From assembly GCF_025655475.1 (NCBI RefSeq), contig NZ_JAHTIK010000001.1, positions 7,814,921 to 7,878,920 on the forward strand: a stretch of DNA of 64,000 bases, written 5' to 3'. Source of the stretch: Kitasatospora sp. DSM 101779. GTDB lineage: Bacteria > Actinomycetota > Actinomycetes > Streptomycetales > Streptomycetaceae. Under the pieces are notes generated by a model. It did not search any database. It had not been told where the DNA came from and saw only the letters and a program-made list of their open reading frames with translations. The translations under genes were made by a program, and so were the position numbers. Of this stretch, positions 53,321 to 61,138 are shown piece by piece. Each line of letters starts with the position of its first letter. Within the stretch, counting starts at the first letter, position 1.

Positions 53321-53692
53321 ATGCCCTTGTCGCTGCACCACATCGTCGTCGACGCCCACGACCTGCCCACCCTGGCCCGGTTCTGGGCCGAGGTGCTGGG
53401 GTGGCGGATCCTGTCCGAACGGGCGGGTGAGGTCGTCGTCGGACCGGCCGAGAGCGGGCCCGTGGGCATCTGCTTCATGCCGGTGACCGACCGCAAGGTC
53501 GTCAAGAACCGCCTTCACCTGGATCTGACGTCCACCGCGGCGGACCGGGAGGCCGAGATCGAGCGCATCCTCGCGCTCGGCGCCCGCAGGGTGGACGTCG
53601 GGCAGAGCGGCAACGAGTCATGGACCGTGCTGGCCGATCCCGAGGGCAACGAGTTCTGCGTGGTCCGCCCCAAACAGACCCTCATCGGCTAG
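53321..53692 (+). CDS. VOC-family protein
   Basis: A 123-residue single-domain vicinal-oxygen-chelate protein: LHHIVVDAHDLPTLARFWAE, GWRILSERAGEVVVGPAESG, and RLHLDLTSTAADREAEIERI to VLADPEGNEFCVVRPKQ, i.e. the glyoxalase/bleomycin-resistance-like fold common in Streptomyces. Its end overlaps the stop of the convergent phosphotransferase gene by 11 bp. Confidence 0.9.
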   Translation: MPLSLHHIVVDAHDLPTLARFWAEVLGWRILSERAGEVVVGPAESGPVGICFMPVTDRKVVKNRLHLDLTSTAADREAEIERILALGARRVDVGQSGNESWTVLADPEGNEFCVVRPKQTLIG

Positions 53693-54620
53693 CGGGCGTC
53701 GGTGATCGACGGCATCCAGCCTCGGCCTCCCCGAGCACCGTCCGGATCACGTGCCGGGCGTTGTGCGCCATCGCCGGGTTCGTCGTCCGGTAGTAGGGCA
53801 ATGCGATCAGCGCCTGCGAGAGCGTCCGCCCCCGGCCCCGGATCCAGGTCGCGTCGTCCACACCCAGCGCCGCGCGGAAGACCTCCCGTGCGTCGGCCGG
53901 CAGCAGATTCCAGGCCGGGAACAGATCGCACGCCGGATCGCCCACCCCCAGGCATCCGAAGTCTATGACCGAGACCAGCCTGCCACCGTCCACCAGCAGG
54001 TTCCCCGGCATGAGATCGGCATGCAGCCACACCGGCGGGCCGTCCCAGCCCGGGGCCCGCAGCGTCTCCTCCCAGACCGCGGTCGCGGCATCGCAGTCGA
54101 CGCCCTCCTGCGGGATCCCGCGCAGTTCCTCGATCGCCGCCCGGGTCGCCGCGTCGAGGGAGGCGACCGGTCCGCCGCGGTGGGCCTGCGGGGCGCCCGG
54201 CAGGGTGACGCTCCGCATCGCGGCCACGAACCCGGCCAGGTCCCCGGCCAGCAGGACGGGTTGGCCGAGCGCCCCCACCTCGGGATTCACTCCCGGGAGC
54301 CACCGGTACACCGCCCACGGCCACGGATATCCCTCGGCGGGCCGCCCAGCTCCGAGTACCTCGGGGACGGGTGTGGGCAGGAGGGGCGCGAGTGAGGGCA
54401 GCCACCTCCGCTCATGTGACACGGCGTCGGCCCCGCCCGCCACCAGCGGAAGCCGTACCACCATGTCGTCGCCCAGCCGGTACATGGCGTTGACCGTGCC
54501 GCCGGACGGGAACCGCTCCACCGCCAGCCCCGCCCACCGGGGGAACTGCCCGGCGATCAGTCGCCGCACGAGGTCCTCGTCGACGGGGTGCATGGCGGGA
54601 TGCATGTGCCCTGTGCTCAT
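53682..54620 (-). CDS. aminoglycoside-phosphotransferase-family kinase
   Basis: A 312-residue APH-fold protein: ERFPSGGTVNAMYRLGDDMV (nucleotide loop), YPWPWAVYRWLPGVNP (hinge), VWLHADLMPGNLLVDGG (HxDxxxxN catalytic loop) and VIDFGCLGVGDPACDL (DFG). Similar to macrolide-type and streptomycin-type kinases in the broad APH family; the actual substrate cannot be told, many are not resistance enzymes. Confidence 0.9.
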   Translation of the reverse strand: MSTGHMHPAMHPVDEDLVRRLIAGQFPRWAGLAVERFPSGGTVNAMYRLGDDMVVRLPLVAGGADAVSHERRWLPSLAPLLPTPVPEVLGAGRPAEGYPWPWAVYRWLPGVNPEVGALGQPVLLAGDLAGFVAAMRSVTLPGAPQAHRGGPVASLDAATRAAIEELRGIPQEGVDCDAATAVWEETLRAPGWDGPPVWLHADLMPGNLLVDGGRLVSVIDFGCLGVGDPACDLFPAWNLLPADAREVFRAALGVDDATWIRGRGRTLSQALIALPYYRTTNPAMAHNARHVIRTVLGEAEAGCRRSPTPASR

Positions 54621-54743
54621 GGCACGTCATCCGACCGCCGGACGCCCCGAGCGTCAATCGCATTTCCCGACAGGCCCGTCGCCGGCCGTCGCGGCCGGGA
54701 ATTGGGGCGACGCCCCCGCCGGCGGGTTGTTAGCGTGCGGCCC

Positions 54744-55244
54744 ATGCGTGCGCTGAGCGACTCCGAGGTCCGCGGATCCTTCGTCAACTGCTCCAGGGGC
54801 GAGGCCCGTCGACTGCCGCTGCCCCGCGGGCTGGCCGGCCTGCCCTGGCCGGACCTGGACTTCCTGGGGTGGCGGGACGGCGGCGCACCGGACCGCGCCT
54901 ACCTGGTCGCCGACCGGGCGGACGGGCCCGTCGGCATCACCCTGCGGGTGCCGACGGGCCCGCGCCGCAGCCTGACGCGCACCAACGTGTGCTCGCTGTG
55001 CATCACTTCGCACGCCGGCTCCGGCGTGGCGCTGCTGGCCGCCCGCCGGGCCGGCGAGGCGGGCCGGGAGGGCAACACGGTCGGCACCTACGTCTGCGCC
55101 GACCTGGCCTGCCCGCTGTACGTGCGCGGGCTGAGGAAGTCCGCTCTGGTGACCCGGCCGGACGAGTCGCTGCCGCTGGAGGATCAGATCGCCCGGCTGA
55201 CGGAGCGCCTGGACGACTTCCTGGCGAAGGTGCTGGCCCACTGA
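54744..55244 (+). CDS. FBP-domain (FusB-like) zinc protein
   Basis: A 166-residue protein with the FBP C-terminal domain: SEVRGSFVNCSRGEARRLPL at the N terminus, then NVCSLCITSHAGSG and YVCADLACPLYVRG, a four-Cys treble-clef zinc site. The family includes FusB/FusC, which bind EF-G and give fusidic acid resistance in staphylococci; actinobacterial members are of unproven function. ATG 54744. Confidence 0.8.
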   Translation: MRALSDSEVRGSFVNCSRGEARRLPLPRGLAGLPWPDLDFLGWRDGGAPDRAYLVADRADGPVGITLRVPTGPRRSLTRTNVCSLCITSHAGSGVALLAARRAGEAGREGNTVGTYVCADLACPLYVRGLRKSALVTRPDESLPLEDQIARLTERLDDFLAKVLAH

Positions 55245-55303
55245 TCCCGCAGGCGCCGTCGGCCGTGGGCGGTGCGGAGCCGTCCGGCTCCGCGCTTCCC
55301 CGT

Positions 55304-55315
55304 TGACATTTGTCA
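55304..55315. promoter_or_regulatory. TGACA-TT-TGTCA operator near ABC/two-component promoter
   Basis: A perfect inverted repeat with TTGACA (55303-55308) doubling as a -35 element, 63-74 bp upstream of the ABC ATPase start. Palindromes of this ATGACAnnTGTCAT type, from memory, are common targets of NarL/FixJ regulators that control adjacent ABC exporters in actinobacteria, which suits the response regulator three genes on. Confidence 0.55.
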
Positions 55316-55377
55316 TTCGGGGCCGGTGACACGGCATCACTACCGGGCGCGGGTCGTCCGGCGCGAGGCTGGCGGCC

Positions 55378-56295
55378 ATGGGGACGACACAGCGGACGAC
55401 ACGGGCGGTGATGACTGCCGAAGGGCTGCGCCACCGGTACGGCGAGAGCCTCGCGCTGGACGGTGTGGACCTGCGGGTCGACCCGGGGGAGTGCGTCGCG
55501 CTGCTCGGGCCGAACGGCGCCGGGAAGTCGACGCTGGTGGCCCTCACGGTCGGGCTGCTCGCCCCGCAGCAGGGGTCGGTGCGGGTGCTCGGCGGTGATC
55601 CGCGTCGCGCGGCGACCCGGCGGCGGCTCGGGGTGGCGCAGCAGACGCTCGGCTTCCCGAACACGCTGACCGTCGACGAGCTGGTGACCGGCGCCGCCGT
55701 CCGTGGCGGGCTGCGGGCCTCGGCGGCCGGGCCGGTGCTCGCGGAGCTCGGCCTGGCCGAGCTGCGGCGCAGGCGCGTCCCCAAGCTGTCGGGCGGTCAG
55801 AAGCAGCGGGTACAGCTGGCGATGGCCCTGGTCACCGACCCGGCCCTGCTGGTGCTCGACGAGCCGACCGTGGGCCTCGACACCTCGGCCAGGCGGCACT
55901 TCTGGCAGATCCTGGCGCGGCGCCGGGCGCGGGGCACCGCGGTACTGGTGACCACGCACCTGATCGAGGAGTCGGCCGCGGTCGCGGACCGCGTGGTGGT
56001 GCTCGACCGGGGCGGGATCCTGGCCGACGCGCCGCCGGAGGAGCTGGTGGCCCGGCTGCCGGACCGCACCGTCACCGTCCGCACCCGCCTCGACCGACGC
56101 GAACTCGAGCTACTGCCGGGAGTGCTCTCGGTCGCCGCGGACCACGACCTGGTGCGGATCCAGACCCGCGCTCCCGAGGAGCTGCTGCGGGCGCTGCTGG
56201 ACCGCGACGAGCGGCTGTCGGAGTTGCGGGTGCAGGACGCGGGCCTGGAGGAAGCCGTGCTCGCGCTGACGGACAGGGCGGAGGCGGCACGGTGA
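55378..56295 (+). CDS. ABC transporter ATP-binding protein
   Basis: A 305-residue ABC-2 type (daunorubicin/Nod-like) ATPase: Walker A LLGPNGAGKSTL, Q loop GVAQQTLGFP, signature LSGGQKQRVQLAMAL, Walker B LLVLDEPTVGLD, switch His in VTTHLIEE, and a C-terminal regulatory extension. A GTG 8 bp before its stop begins the permease gene (4-bp overlap). Confidence 0.95.
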   Translation: MGTTQRTTRAVMTAEGLRHRYGESLALDGVDLRVDPGECVALLGPNGAGKSTLVALTVGLLAPQQGSVRVLGGDPRRAATRRRLGVAQQTLGFPNTLTVDELVTGAAVRGGLRASAAGPVLAELGLAELRRRRVPKLSGGQKQRVQLAMALVTDPALLVLDEPTVGLDTSARRHFWQILARRRARGTAVLVTTHLIEESAAVADRVVVLDRGGILADAPPEELVARLPDRTVTVRTRLDRRELELLPGVLSVAADHDLVRIQTRAPEELLRALLDRDERLSELRVQDAGLEEAVLALTDRAEAAR

Positions 56296-57038
56296 GCGCG
56301 ATGACGGCACGGGTCTTCGGAGTGGAGCTGCGGGACGAGCTGCGGGCGATCGTGCGCGAGCCCACCTCGCTGTTCTTCAGCATCCTCATGCCGGTCGGGT
56401 TCTTCGTGCTGTTCAACCTGCTCTACGGCCACAAGGTCACCGGGGGCGTCCCGGCCGGCACGGCGATGGTGGCCACCTTCGGCACCTACGGGGTGATCAC
56501 GGTGGCGGCGCTGCAGCCGGGGATCGGCGTCGCGCAGGACCGCGACCTCGGCTGGCTGCGGATGAAGCGGGTCTCCGCCGTGCCGATCGGGATCAGTCTC
56601 GCCGCGAAGGCCACGGCCGCGCTGCTGTACGGGGTGGGGGTGCTTGCGCTGATGGGGGCGGCCGCCGAGGCCTTCGGCACCCTGCACGCCTCGGCCGGGC
56701 AGCTGGTACGGGTGGCGCTGGTCCTGCTGCTGGGTACCGTGCCGTTCACGCTGGCCAGCGTGGCGGTCGGGCTGCGGTTCCGCACCAACGCGACGATCGC
56801 ACTGCTCAATGCGCTGCTCTTCCCGCTGGCGGTACTGTCGGGGCTGTGGATCCCGATCCAGTTCCTGCCGCAGACGGTGCGTCAGATCGCCAGGTTCCTG
56901 CCGACCTACCACCTCGCCCAGCTCGGGCTCGCCCAACTGGGCCGGGGCAGCATGCTGATCCACATCCTCGCCCTGCTGGTGACGACGGCGGCGACGCTCG
57001 GACTGGCGATGCTGGCCCACCGCCACGCCCGGACGTGA
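56292..57038 (+). CDS. ABC-2 type permease
   Basis: A 248-residue permease with six membrane helices (SLFFSILMPVGFFVLFNLLY; GTYGVITVAALQPGIGVAQD; RVALVLLLGTVPFTLASVAV; ALLNALLFPLAVLSGLWIPI; final LIHILALLVTTAATLGLAML). ABC2_membrane-type exporter, partner of the upstream ATPase. Overlaps both neighbours by 4 bp. Substrate unknown; could be a small molecule, lipid or peptide. Confidence 0.92.
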   Translation: MSAMTARVFGVELRDELRAIVREPTSLFFSILMPVGFFVLFNLLYGHKVTGGVPAGTAMVATFGTYGVITVAALQPGIGVAQDRDLGWLRMKRVSAVPIGISLAAKATAALLYGVGVLALMGAAAEAFGTLHASAGQLVRVALVLLLGTVPFTLASVAVGLRFRTNATIALLNALLFPLAVLSGLWIPIQFLPQTVRQIARFLPTYHLAQLGLAQLGRGSMLIHILALLVTTAATLGLAMLAHRHART

Positions 57039-58153
57039 CCGTCCCACGGGCGGCCGCCTCCGGGTCGGCCACCGCAAGGCTGCGGACCTGGGACTGGGTC
57101 CACCTCGGCTATCTGCTGTTCGTGCCCGCGCAGCCGTACTTCTCGCCCCGCCCGGCGTGGTGGGAGTGGCCGCTGGCGATCGCGGTGTGCGCCGCCACGG
57201 CCGCGCTGTACGCGCTGAAGCTGCTGCGCGGTCCGGCCGCGGGCCACGTCCGGACGGCGATCGTGCCGCTGGCGGCGATCGGCGCACTGGCCACCCCGTT
57301 CAACACCAACGCGAGCGTGCTGTTCGTCTACGCGGCGGCCGTCGTGGGCGACACCCTGTCCTGGCGCGGGGCGCGGCCGTGGTTCGCGGCCCTGACCGTC
57401 CTGAACGGCGCCGCCGCCGCGGTCTCGCGGGTGCCGATGCCCTACCGGCTGTGGGGCTTCGTGTCGGCGTCCGTGCTGATCTGGGTGATCGGTCTGCTCG
57501 AACTGAGGCAGCGCGACCGGTGGCAGGAGTGGGAGAACCAGCGGCTGCGCAGCTCGCAGGTCGAGCTGCTGGCGACCCTCGCGGAGCGTGAGCGGATCGC
57601 ACGTGACCTGCACGACCTGCTCGGGCACTCGCTGACCGCCGTGGTGATGCGCGCTCAGCTGACCAAAGAGCTGGTGCCCGTCGATCCGGACCGGGCGCGC
57701 GCCGAGGCCGAGGAGATCGAACGCAATGCCCGCGAGGCGCTGGCCGCGGTGCGCAGCACGGTCACCGGCTGGCGGCGGACCACCGTACGCAGCGAACTGG
57801 AGGCGGCGCGACGGGCGCTGGCGGGGACGGGGGTGAGCCTCGGCGTGGACTGTGACGACGGGCTGCTGCTGGTCGCGGCGGTCGAGCACGAACTCGGGCT
57901 GGCGCTGCGCGAGGCGGTGACCAACGTGGCCCGCCACGCGCGGGCCTCGCACTGCCGGATCGGACTGGACGCGGACGAGAGGAGGGTACGGCTGGTGATC
58001 GCGGACGACGGGATCGGCGGCTCGGCGCCGGAGGGCACCGGGCTGACCGGGCTGCGGGAGCGGATCGCGAAGGTCGGCGGTGCGGTTCAGCGCAGCGGCT
58101 CGGCCGGTACGACGCTGACCATCACCGTCCCGCTCGGGGCGGCGGCCCGGTGA
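57035..58153 (+). CDS. DesK-type sensor histidine kinase
   Basis: A 372-residue HisKA_3 sensor kinase: six membrane helices in residues 20-155, then the dimerisation and phosphoacceptor helix ERERIARDLHDLLGHSL (His193), and a GHKL ATPase (N box ALREAVTNVARHA; DDGIGGSAPEG; GLRERIAKVGG). GTG start inside the permease stop. Membrane-embedded input typical of DesK/LiaS-like kinases that sense envelope or transporter state. Confidence 0.93.
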   Translation: MTVPRAAASGSATARLRTWDWVHLGYLLFVPAQPYFSPRPAWWEWPLAIAVCAATAALYALKLLRGPAAGHVRTAIVPLAAIGALATPFNTNASVLFVYAAAVVGDTLSWRGARPWFAALTVLNGAAAAVSRVPMPYRLWGFVSASVLIWVIGLLELRQRDRWQEWENQRLRSSQVELLATLAERERIARDLHDLLGHSLTAVVMRAQLTKELVPVDPDRARAEAEEIERNAREALAAVRSTVTGWRRTTVRSELEAARRALAGTGVSLGVDCDDGLLLVAAVEHELGLALREAVTNVARHARASHCRIGLDADERRVRLVIADDGIGGSAPEGTGLTGLRERIAKVGGAVQRSGSAGTTLTITVPLGAAAR

Positions 58154-58752
58154 TCCGGGTGGTGCTGGCCGAGGACCAGGGCATGGTGCTGGGCGCCTTC
58201 GCCGCCCTGCTGGACCTGCAGCCCGACATCGCCGTGGTGGCGACGGCGACCGACGGCGACGACGCACTGGCCGCCGTACGGGAGCACCGCCCCGACGTAC
58301 TGGTGACCGACATCGAGATGCCCGGCCGCACCGGCCTCGACCTGGCCGCGGAGCTGAACCGGACGGGCGACCCGACCCGGGTGCTGATCGTGACCACCTT
58401 CGCCCGCAGCGGCTACCTGCGTCGCGCGGTCGACGCCGGGGTGGCCGGCTACGTGCTCAAGGACGCGCCGATCGGCGAACTCGCGGCGGCGCTGCGCCGC
58501 GTCCACGCGGGGGAGCGCGTGGTCGCGCCGGAACTCGCGGTGGCAGCGTGGGACGCGGCCGATCCGCTGACCGACCGGGAGCGTGAACTGCTGCGCGCGG
58601 TCGCGGACGGGGCGAGCAACGTGGAGATCGCGGCCCGGCTGTTCCTGGCCGAGGGCACCGTGCGCAACTACCTGTCCACCGCGATGGCCAAGCTGGGCGC
58701 GCGCAACCGCACGGAGGCGGCCAGGACGGCGAGGTCGCGCGGCTGGCTGTAG
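58150..58752 (+). CDS. NarL/FixJ-family response regulator
   Basis: A 200-residue two-domain regulator: receiver with acidic pair AEDQG, phosphoacceptor Asp54 in VLVTDIEMPG and Lys in YVLKDAP; LuxR-type helix-turn-helix LTDRERELLRAVADGASNVE then IAARLFLAEGTVRNYLSTAM. GTG overlaps the kinase stop, so the four-gene operon is fully coupled. It probably feeds back on the TGACA-TT-TGTCA site upstream of the operon. Confidence 0.95.
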   Translation: MIRVVLAEDQGMVLGAFAALLDLQPDIAVVATATDGDDALAAVREHRPDVLVTDIEMPGRTGLDLAAELNRTGDPTRVLIVTTFARSGYLRRAVDAGVAGYVLKDAPIGELAAALRRVHAGERVVAPELAVAAWDAADPLTDRERELLRAVADGASNVEIAARLFLAEGTVRNYLSTAMAKLGARNRTEAARTARSRGWL

Positions 58753-58795
58753 CGGAGGAGGGCGCCCCGCCCCCGCACCCCGACTCCCCGGGGGC

Positions 58796-60817
58796 TCAGG
58801 CGGGGAGGAGCGGCTTCCGGGCCGGTCCGGTGGACAGGGCGAACAGGAGGTCGTGCAGGGGTCGGCCGGTGCCGTGCCAGATGGAGAGCGCGTAGACGCT
58901 GATCGGGTAGTGGACCCAGCGCGGCGGCGCCCACACGGTGCCCCGCACGGTGGCGCCCCGGCCGCCGGCGTCCAGGCCGGAGGGTACGTCGCCGGCCTCC
59001 ACCAGCAGCTCCCAGGCCCTGCGCGGCACCGCGAACTCCGCCTCGTCCAGCTCGGCCCGCAGGCTGGCGCGCAGGATCGTCGTCGCCGCGATGTCCAGGG
59101 TCAGCGCACCGTCGACCAGGACGCGGTCGATCTCGTGCCCGGAAGCGGCCAGCCGGTCGCACAGCCAACCGACCGCCGCCGTCAGCAGGTCCCTCGTGGT
59201 GCGTTCGGTGCCGACGGCGCGGCACAGCAGGGCCTGGAAGTGCACCTCCTCGGGCACCACGACCCGGTCGCCGATCACCGTGCGCAGCAGCGCCGCGTCG
59301 AGGTCGGCCGGCTCCCGGTGGGCGGCGGCGACGTTGCGGGCGACGGCGCGCAGGAACGGGTCGGCGCAGTCCTCCAGCAGGAACGACCACAGCTGCTCGC
59401 ACAGCTCGACCATGCGCACGCCGGTCGTGGCGTGCAGGACGCGCAGCGCGCAGCGCAGCAGGATCTTCTGGAACAGCGTCATGGAGACGCGGAACGCCAT
59501 GCCGCGCACCCACTCCTCGGCGGTCATGTCGCCGTGGGCGACGACGACCTCGGCCACGAGTTCGGGGTTGGTGACGTCGGCCGGCATCCGTCGCGCCGTC
59601 AGTTTGTGCTCGTCCTGGAACGACTCCCGCGAGTACTCGGTGTTGTTGAGCAGCAGCAGCGGATAGATCACCGGCGAGCCGCCCGCGGTCAGCACCTCCT
59701 CGACCCCGGCGAGGTAGGAGTCGTAGGTCTCACCGGGCAGGCCCCAGATCAGGTCGGTGTAGGTGGGCACGTCCAGCGCGCGGAACCGGGACAGCAGCCG
59801 GCGGTAGTGGTCGGTGCGGATGTTGGCGCGGTTGGCGATCTTCAGCACGTCCGGGTCGAAGGACTGCGCGGACAGCGTGATCGCGCCGGTGAGTTCGGCC
59901 GCGTGGAGCATGCCGGCGATCTCCACGATGCGGTCGTTGCCGTTCTTGGCCCAGTTGGTGCTGATGATCAGCCGCTTGTCGTAGCGTCGGGTGAGCTCCA
60001 CGAGGCGTTCGGCGATCTGCCGGTCCCGGGCGACGATGCCGAAGTTGGCGTCCGCGATGAACAGGGTGGCGTCCGTCGGCATCAGCCGGACGAGCCGGTC
60101 CAGTTCGCCGAAGATCCGGTCCAGGTCGAACTGGCGTACCTTGGAGTTCGTGGCGCCGCCCCAGTAGCAGAAGGCGCACTTGTAGGGGCAGCCGCGGTTG
60201 GTCTCGTAGACGATCATCGACGAGCCGGCGATCTCCTCGTCGGAGTAGACCGGGGTCAGGATCGGCGAGACGACCTGCTCGAGATCGGTGATCCGGTCCG
60301 CGTCCGCGGTGGTGACGACCGCACCGTCGGACCAGTAGCTGATGCCGGGGACGCCGGCCAGGTCGCCCCCGGCCAGGAAGCAGCGGACCAGGTCGCGGAA
60401 CCGCAGCTCGCCCTCGCCGTGGACCAGCACGTCCACCCACGGCGCCTCGGCGAACAGCGGGTCCTGCTGGTGGCTGACGTCGTTCCCGCCGAGGACGACG
60501 CGGCAGTCCGGCCAGCGCTCCTTCACCCGGCGGGCCAGTTCCAGGGACTGGGCGCGGTTCCAGAAGAACACGGTCAACGCGACGGCGAACGGCTCGTCCC
60601 AGGAGTCCAGCAGCTCGGTCACGGCCCGCTCGCCGCCGCTCTGCTCGCGCACGTTGATCCGGAACTCGCAGGCCTCGTCGAGCACCGGGTCGGCGACCGA
60701 GGTGGCCTTCAGATAGCCGAGGGTGACGCTGTACCGGACGCCGTGCATCGCGGTGAACTCGACGAGCTGGACGGTCTTCTTCTTCGCGGCCGCCCCGGCC
60801 GGCGAGGTGGAGGTCAT
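58796..60817 (-). CDS. cobalamin-dependent radical-SAM enzyme (KedN5/TsrM-like)
   Basis: A 673-residue protein. Residues ~15-180 are a cobalamin-binding Rossmann domain (LGYLKATSVADPVLDEACEF; CRVVLGGNDVSHQQDP; WVDVLVHGEGELRFRDLV). Residues ~200-440 are the radical-SAM barrel with the cluster motif GCPYKCAFCYWGG (Cys210, 214, 217), LFIADANFGI and PTYTDLIWGLPGET. The last ~200 residues are an unassigned helical domain. The pattern matches methylcobalamin-dependent class-B C-methyltransferases of the KedN5 type that methylate inert carbons. The start at 60817 is chosen because GGGAG precedes it; upstream extension is not conserved. It is divergent from the precursor operon, so it probably modifies the peptide. 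Confidence 0.85.
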   Translation of the reverse strand: MTSTSPAGAAAKKKTVQLVEFTAMHGVRYSVTLGYLKATSVADPVLDEACEFRINVREQSGGERAVTELLDSWDEPFAVALTVFFWNRAQSLELARRVKERWPDCRVVLGGNDVSHQQDPLFAEAPWVDVLVHGEGELRFRDLVRCFLAGGDLAGVPGISYWSDGAVVTTADADRITDLEQVVSPILTPVYSDEEIAGSSMIVYETNRGCPYKCAFCYWGGATNSKVRQFDLDRIFGELDRLVRLMPTDATLFIADANFGIVARDRQIAERLVELTRRYDKRLIISTNWAKNGNDRIVEIAGMLHAAELTGAITLSAQSFDPDVLKIANRANIRTDHYRRLLSRFRALDVPTYTDLIWGLPGETYDSYLAGVEEVLTAGGSPVIYPLLLLNNTEYSRESFQDEHKLTARRMPADVTNPELVAEVVVAHGDMTAEEWVRGMAFRVSMTLFQKILLRCALRVLHATTGVRMVELCEQLWSFLLEDCADPFLRAVARNVAAAHREPADLDAALLRTVIGDRVVVPEEVHFQALLCRAVGTERTTRDLLTAAVGWLCDRLAASGHEIDRVLVDGALTLDIAATTILRASLRAELDEAEFAVPRRAWELLVEAGDVPSGLDAGGRGATVRGTVWAPPRWVHYPISVYALSIWHGTGRPLHDLLFALSTGPARKPLLPA

Positions 60818-60902
60818 GGCTCCCAATCCGTGCAGTCGGCAACTGATGCACACCGTCGCAGCGCAAGGTGACATCGTCAATAACCCGCGCTTTGTATCGT
60901 AA

Positions 60903-60918
60903 GTATCCCGGAGGATAC
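60903..60918. promoter_or_regulatory. palindrome in divergent promoter region
   Basis: GTATCC-CGGA-GGATAC, centred 94 bp upstream of the radical-SAM start codon. It resembles the two GGATATCC sites nearer the LLM gene and could be part of the same regulatory set. Confidence 0.45.
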
Positions 60919-60968
60919 CGGCCCCGGGCTGAAATCCTTTCCTGCGCGGCCGGGTCGGATGTTGGATA

Positions 60969-60997
60969 TTGACGACTTCCGTGGGTCGATGTAGCGT
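60969..60997 (+). promoter_or_regulatory. vegetative promoter for LLM-precursor operon
   Basis: TTGACG, 17-bp spacer, TAGCGT, which fits Streptomyces HrdB promoters (TTGACN-N17-TAGNNT) well. The start of transcription would be near 61004, leaving a ~135-nt leader that contains two GGATATCC palindromes. Confidence 0.6.
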
Positions 60998-61091
60998 CGG
61001 CCCGGATCCCCCGGCCCCATGCCAACTGGCCACGGCTGCAGACCAACTGGCCCCGGCCCGGGTGGATGACCACCGCAGACGTCGATCTCGC

Positions 61092-61119
61092 GGATATCCC
61101 GGGACACCCCCGGATATCC
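61092..61119. promoter_or_regulatory. paired GGATATCC palindromes
   Basis: Two identical 8-bp palindromes at 61092-61099 and 61112-61119 with centres exactly 20 bp apart (two helical turns), within a longer dyad, 20-47 bp upstream of the LLM start codon. Candidate binding site of a cluster regulator or leader structure. Confidence 0.55.
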
Positions 61120-61138
61120 GGTTCAAGGAGTGGTACCG

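Noticed and set aside
54744..55244. FBP protein as a fusidic-acid or thiopeptide resistance gene
   Set aside because: The family is widespread in actinobacteria without such a role; proximity to the cluster (3.5 kb) alone does not support it.
58583..60871. Plus-strand open frame of 762 codons
   Set aside because: Antisense to the radical-SAM gene; no domains, low-complexity Val/Gly/Arg/Gln composition.
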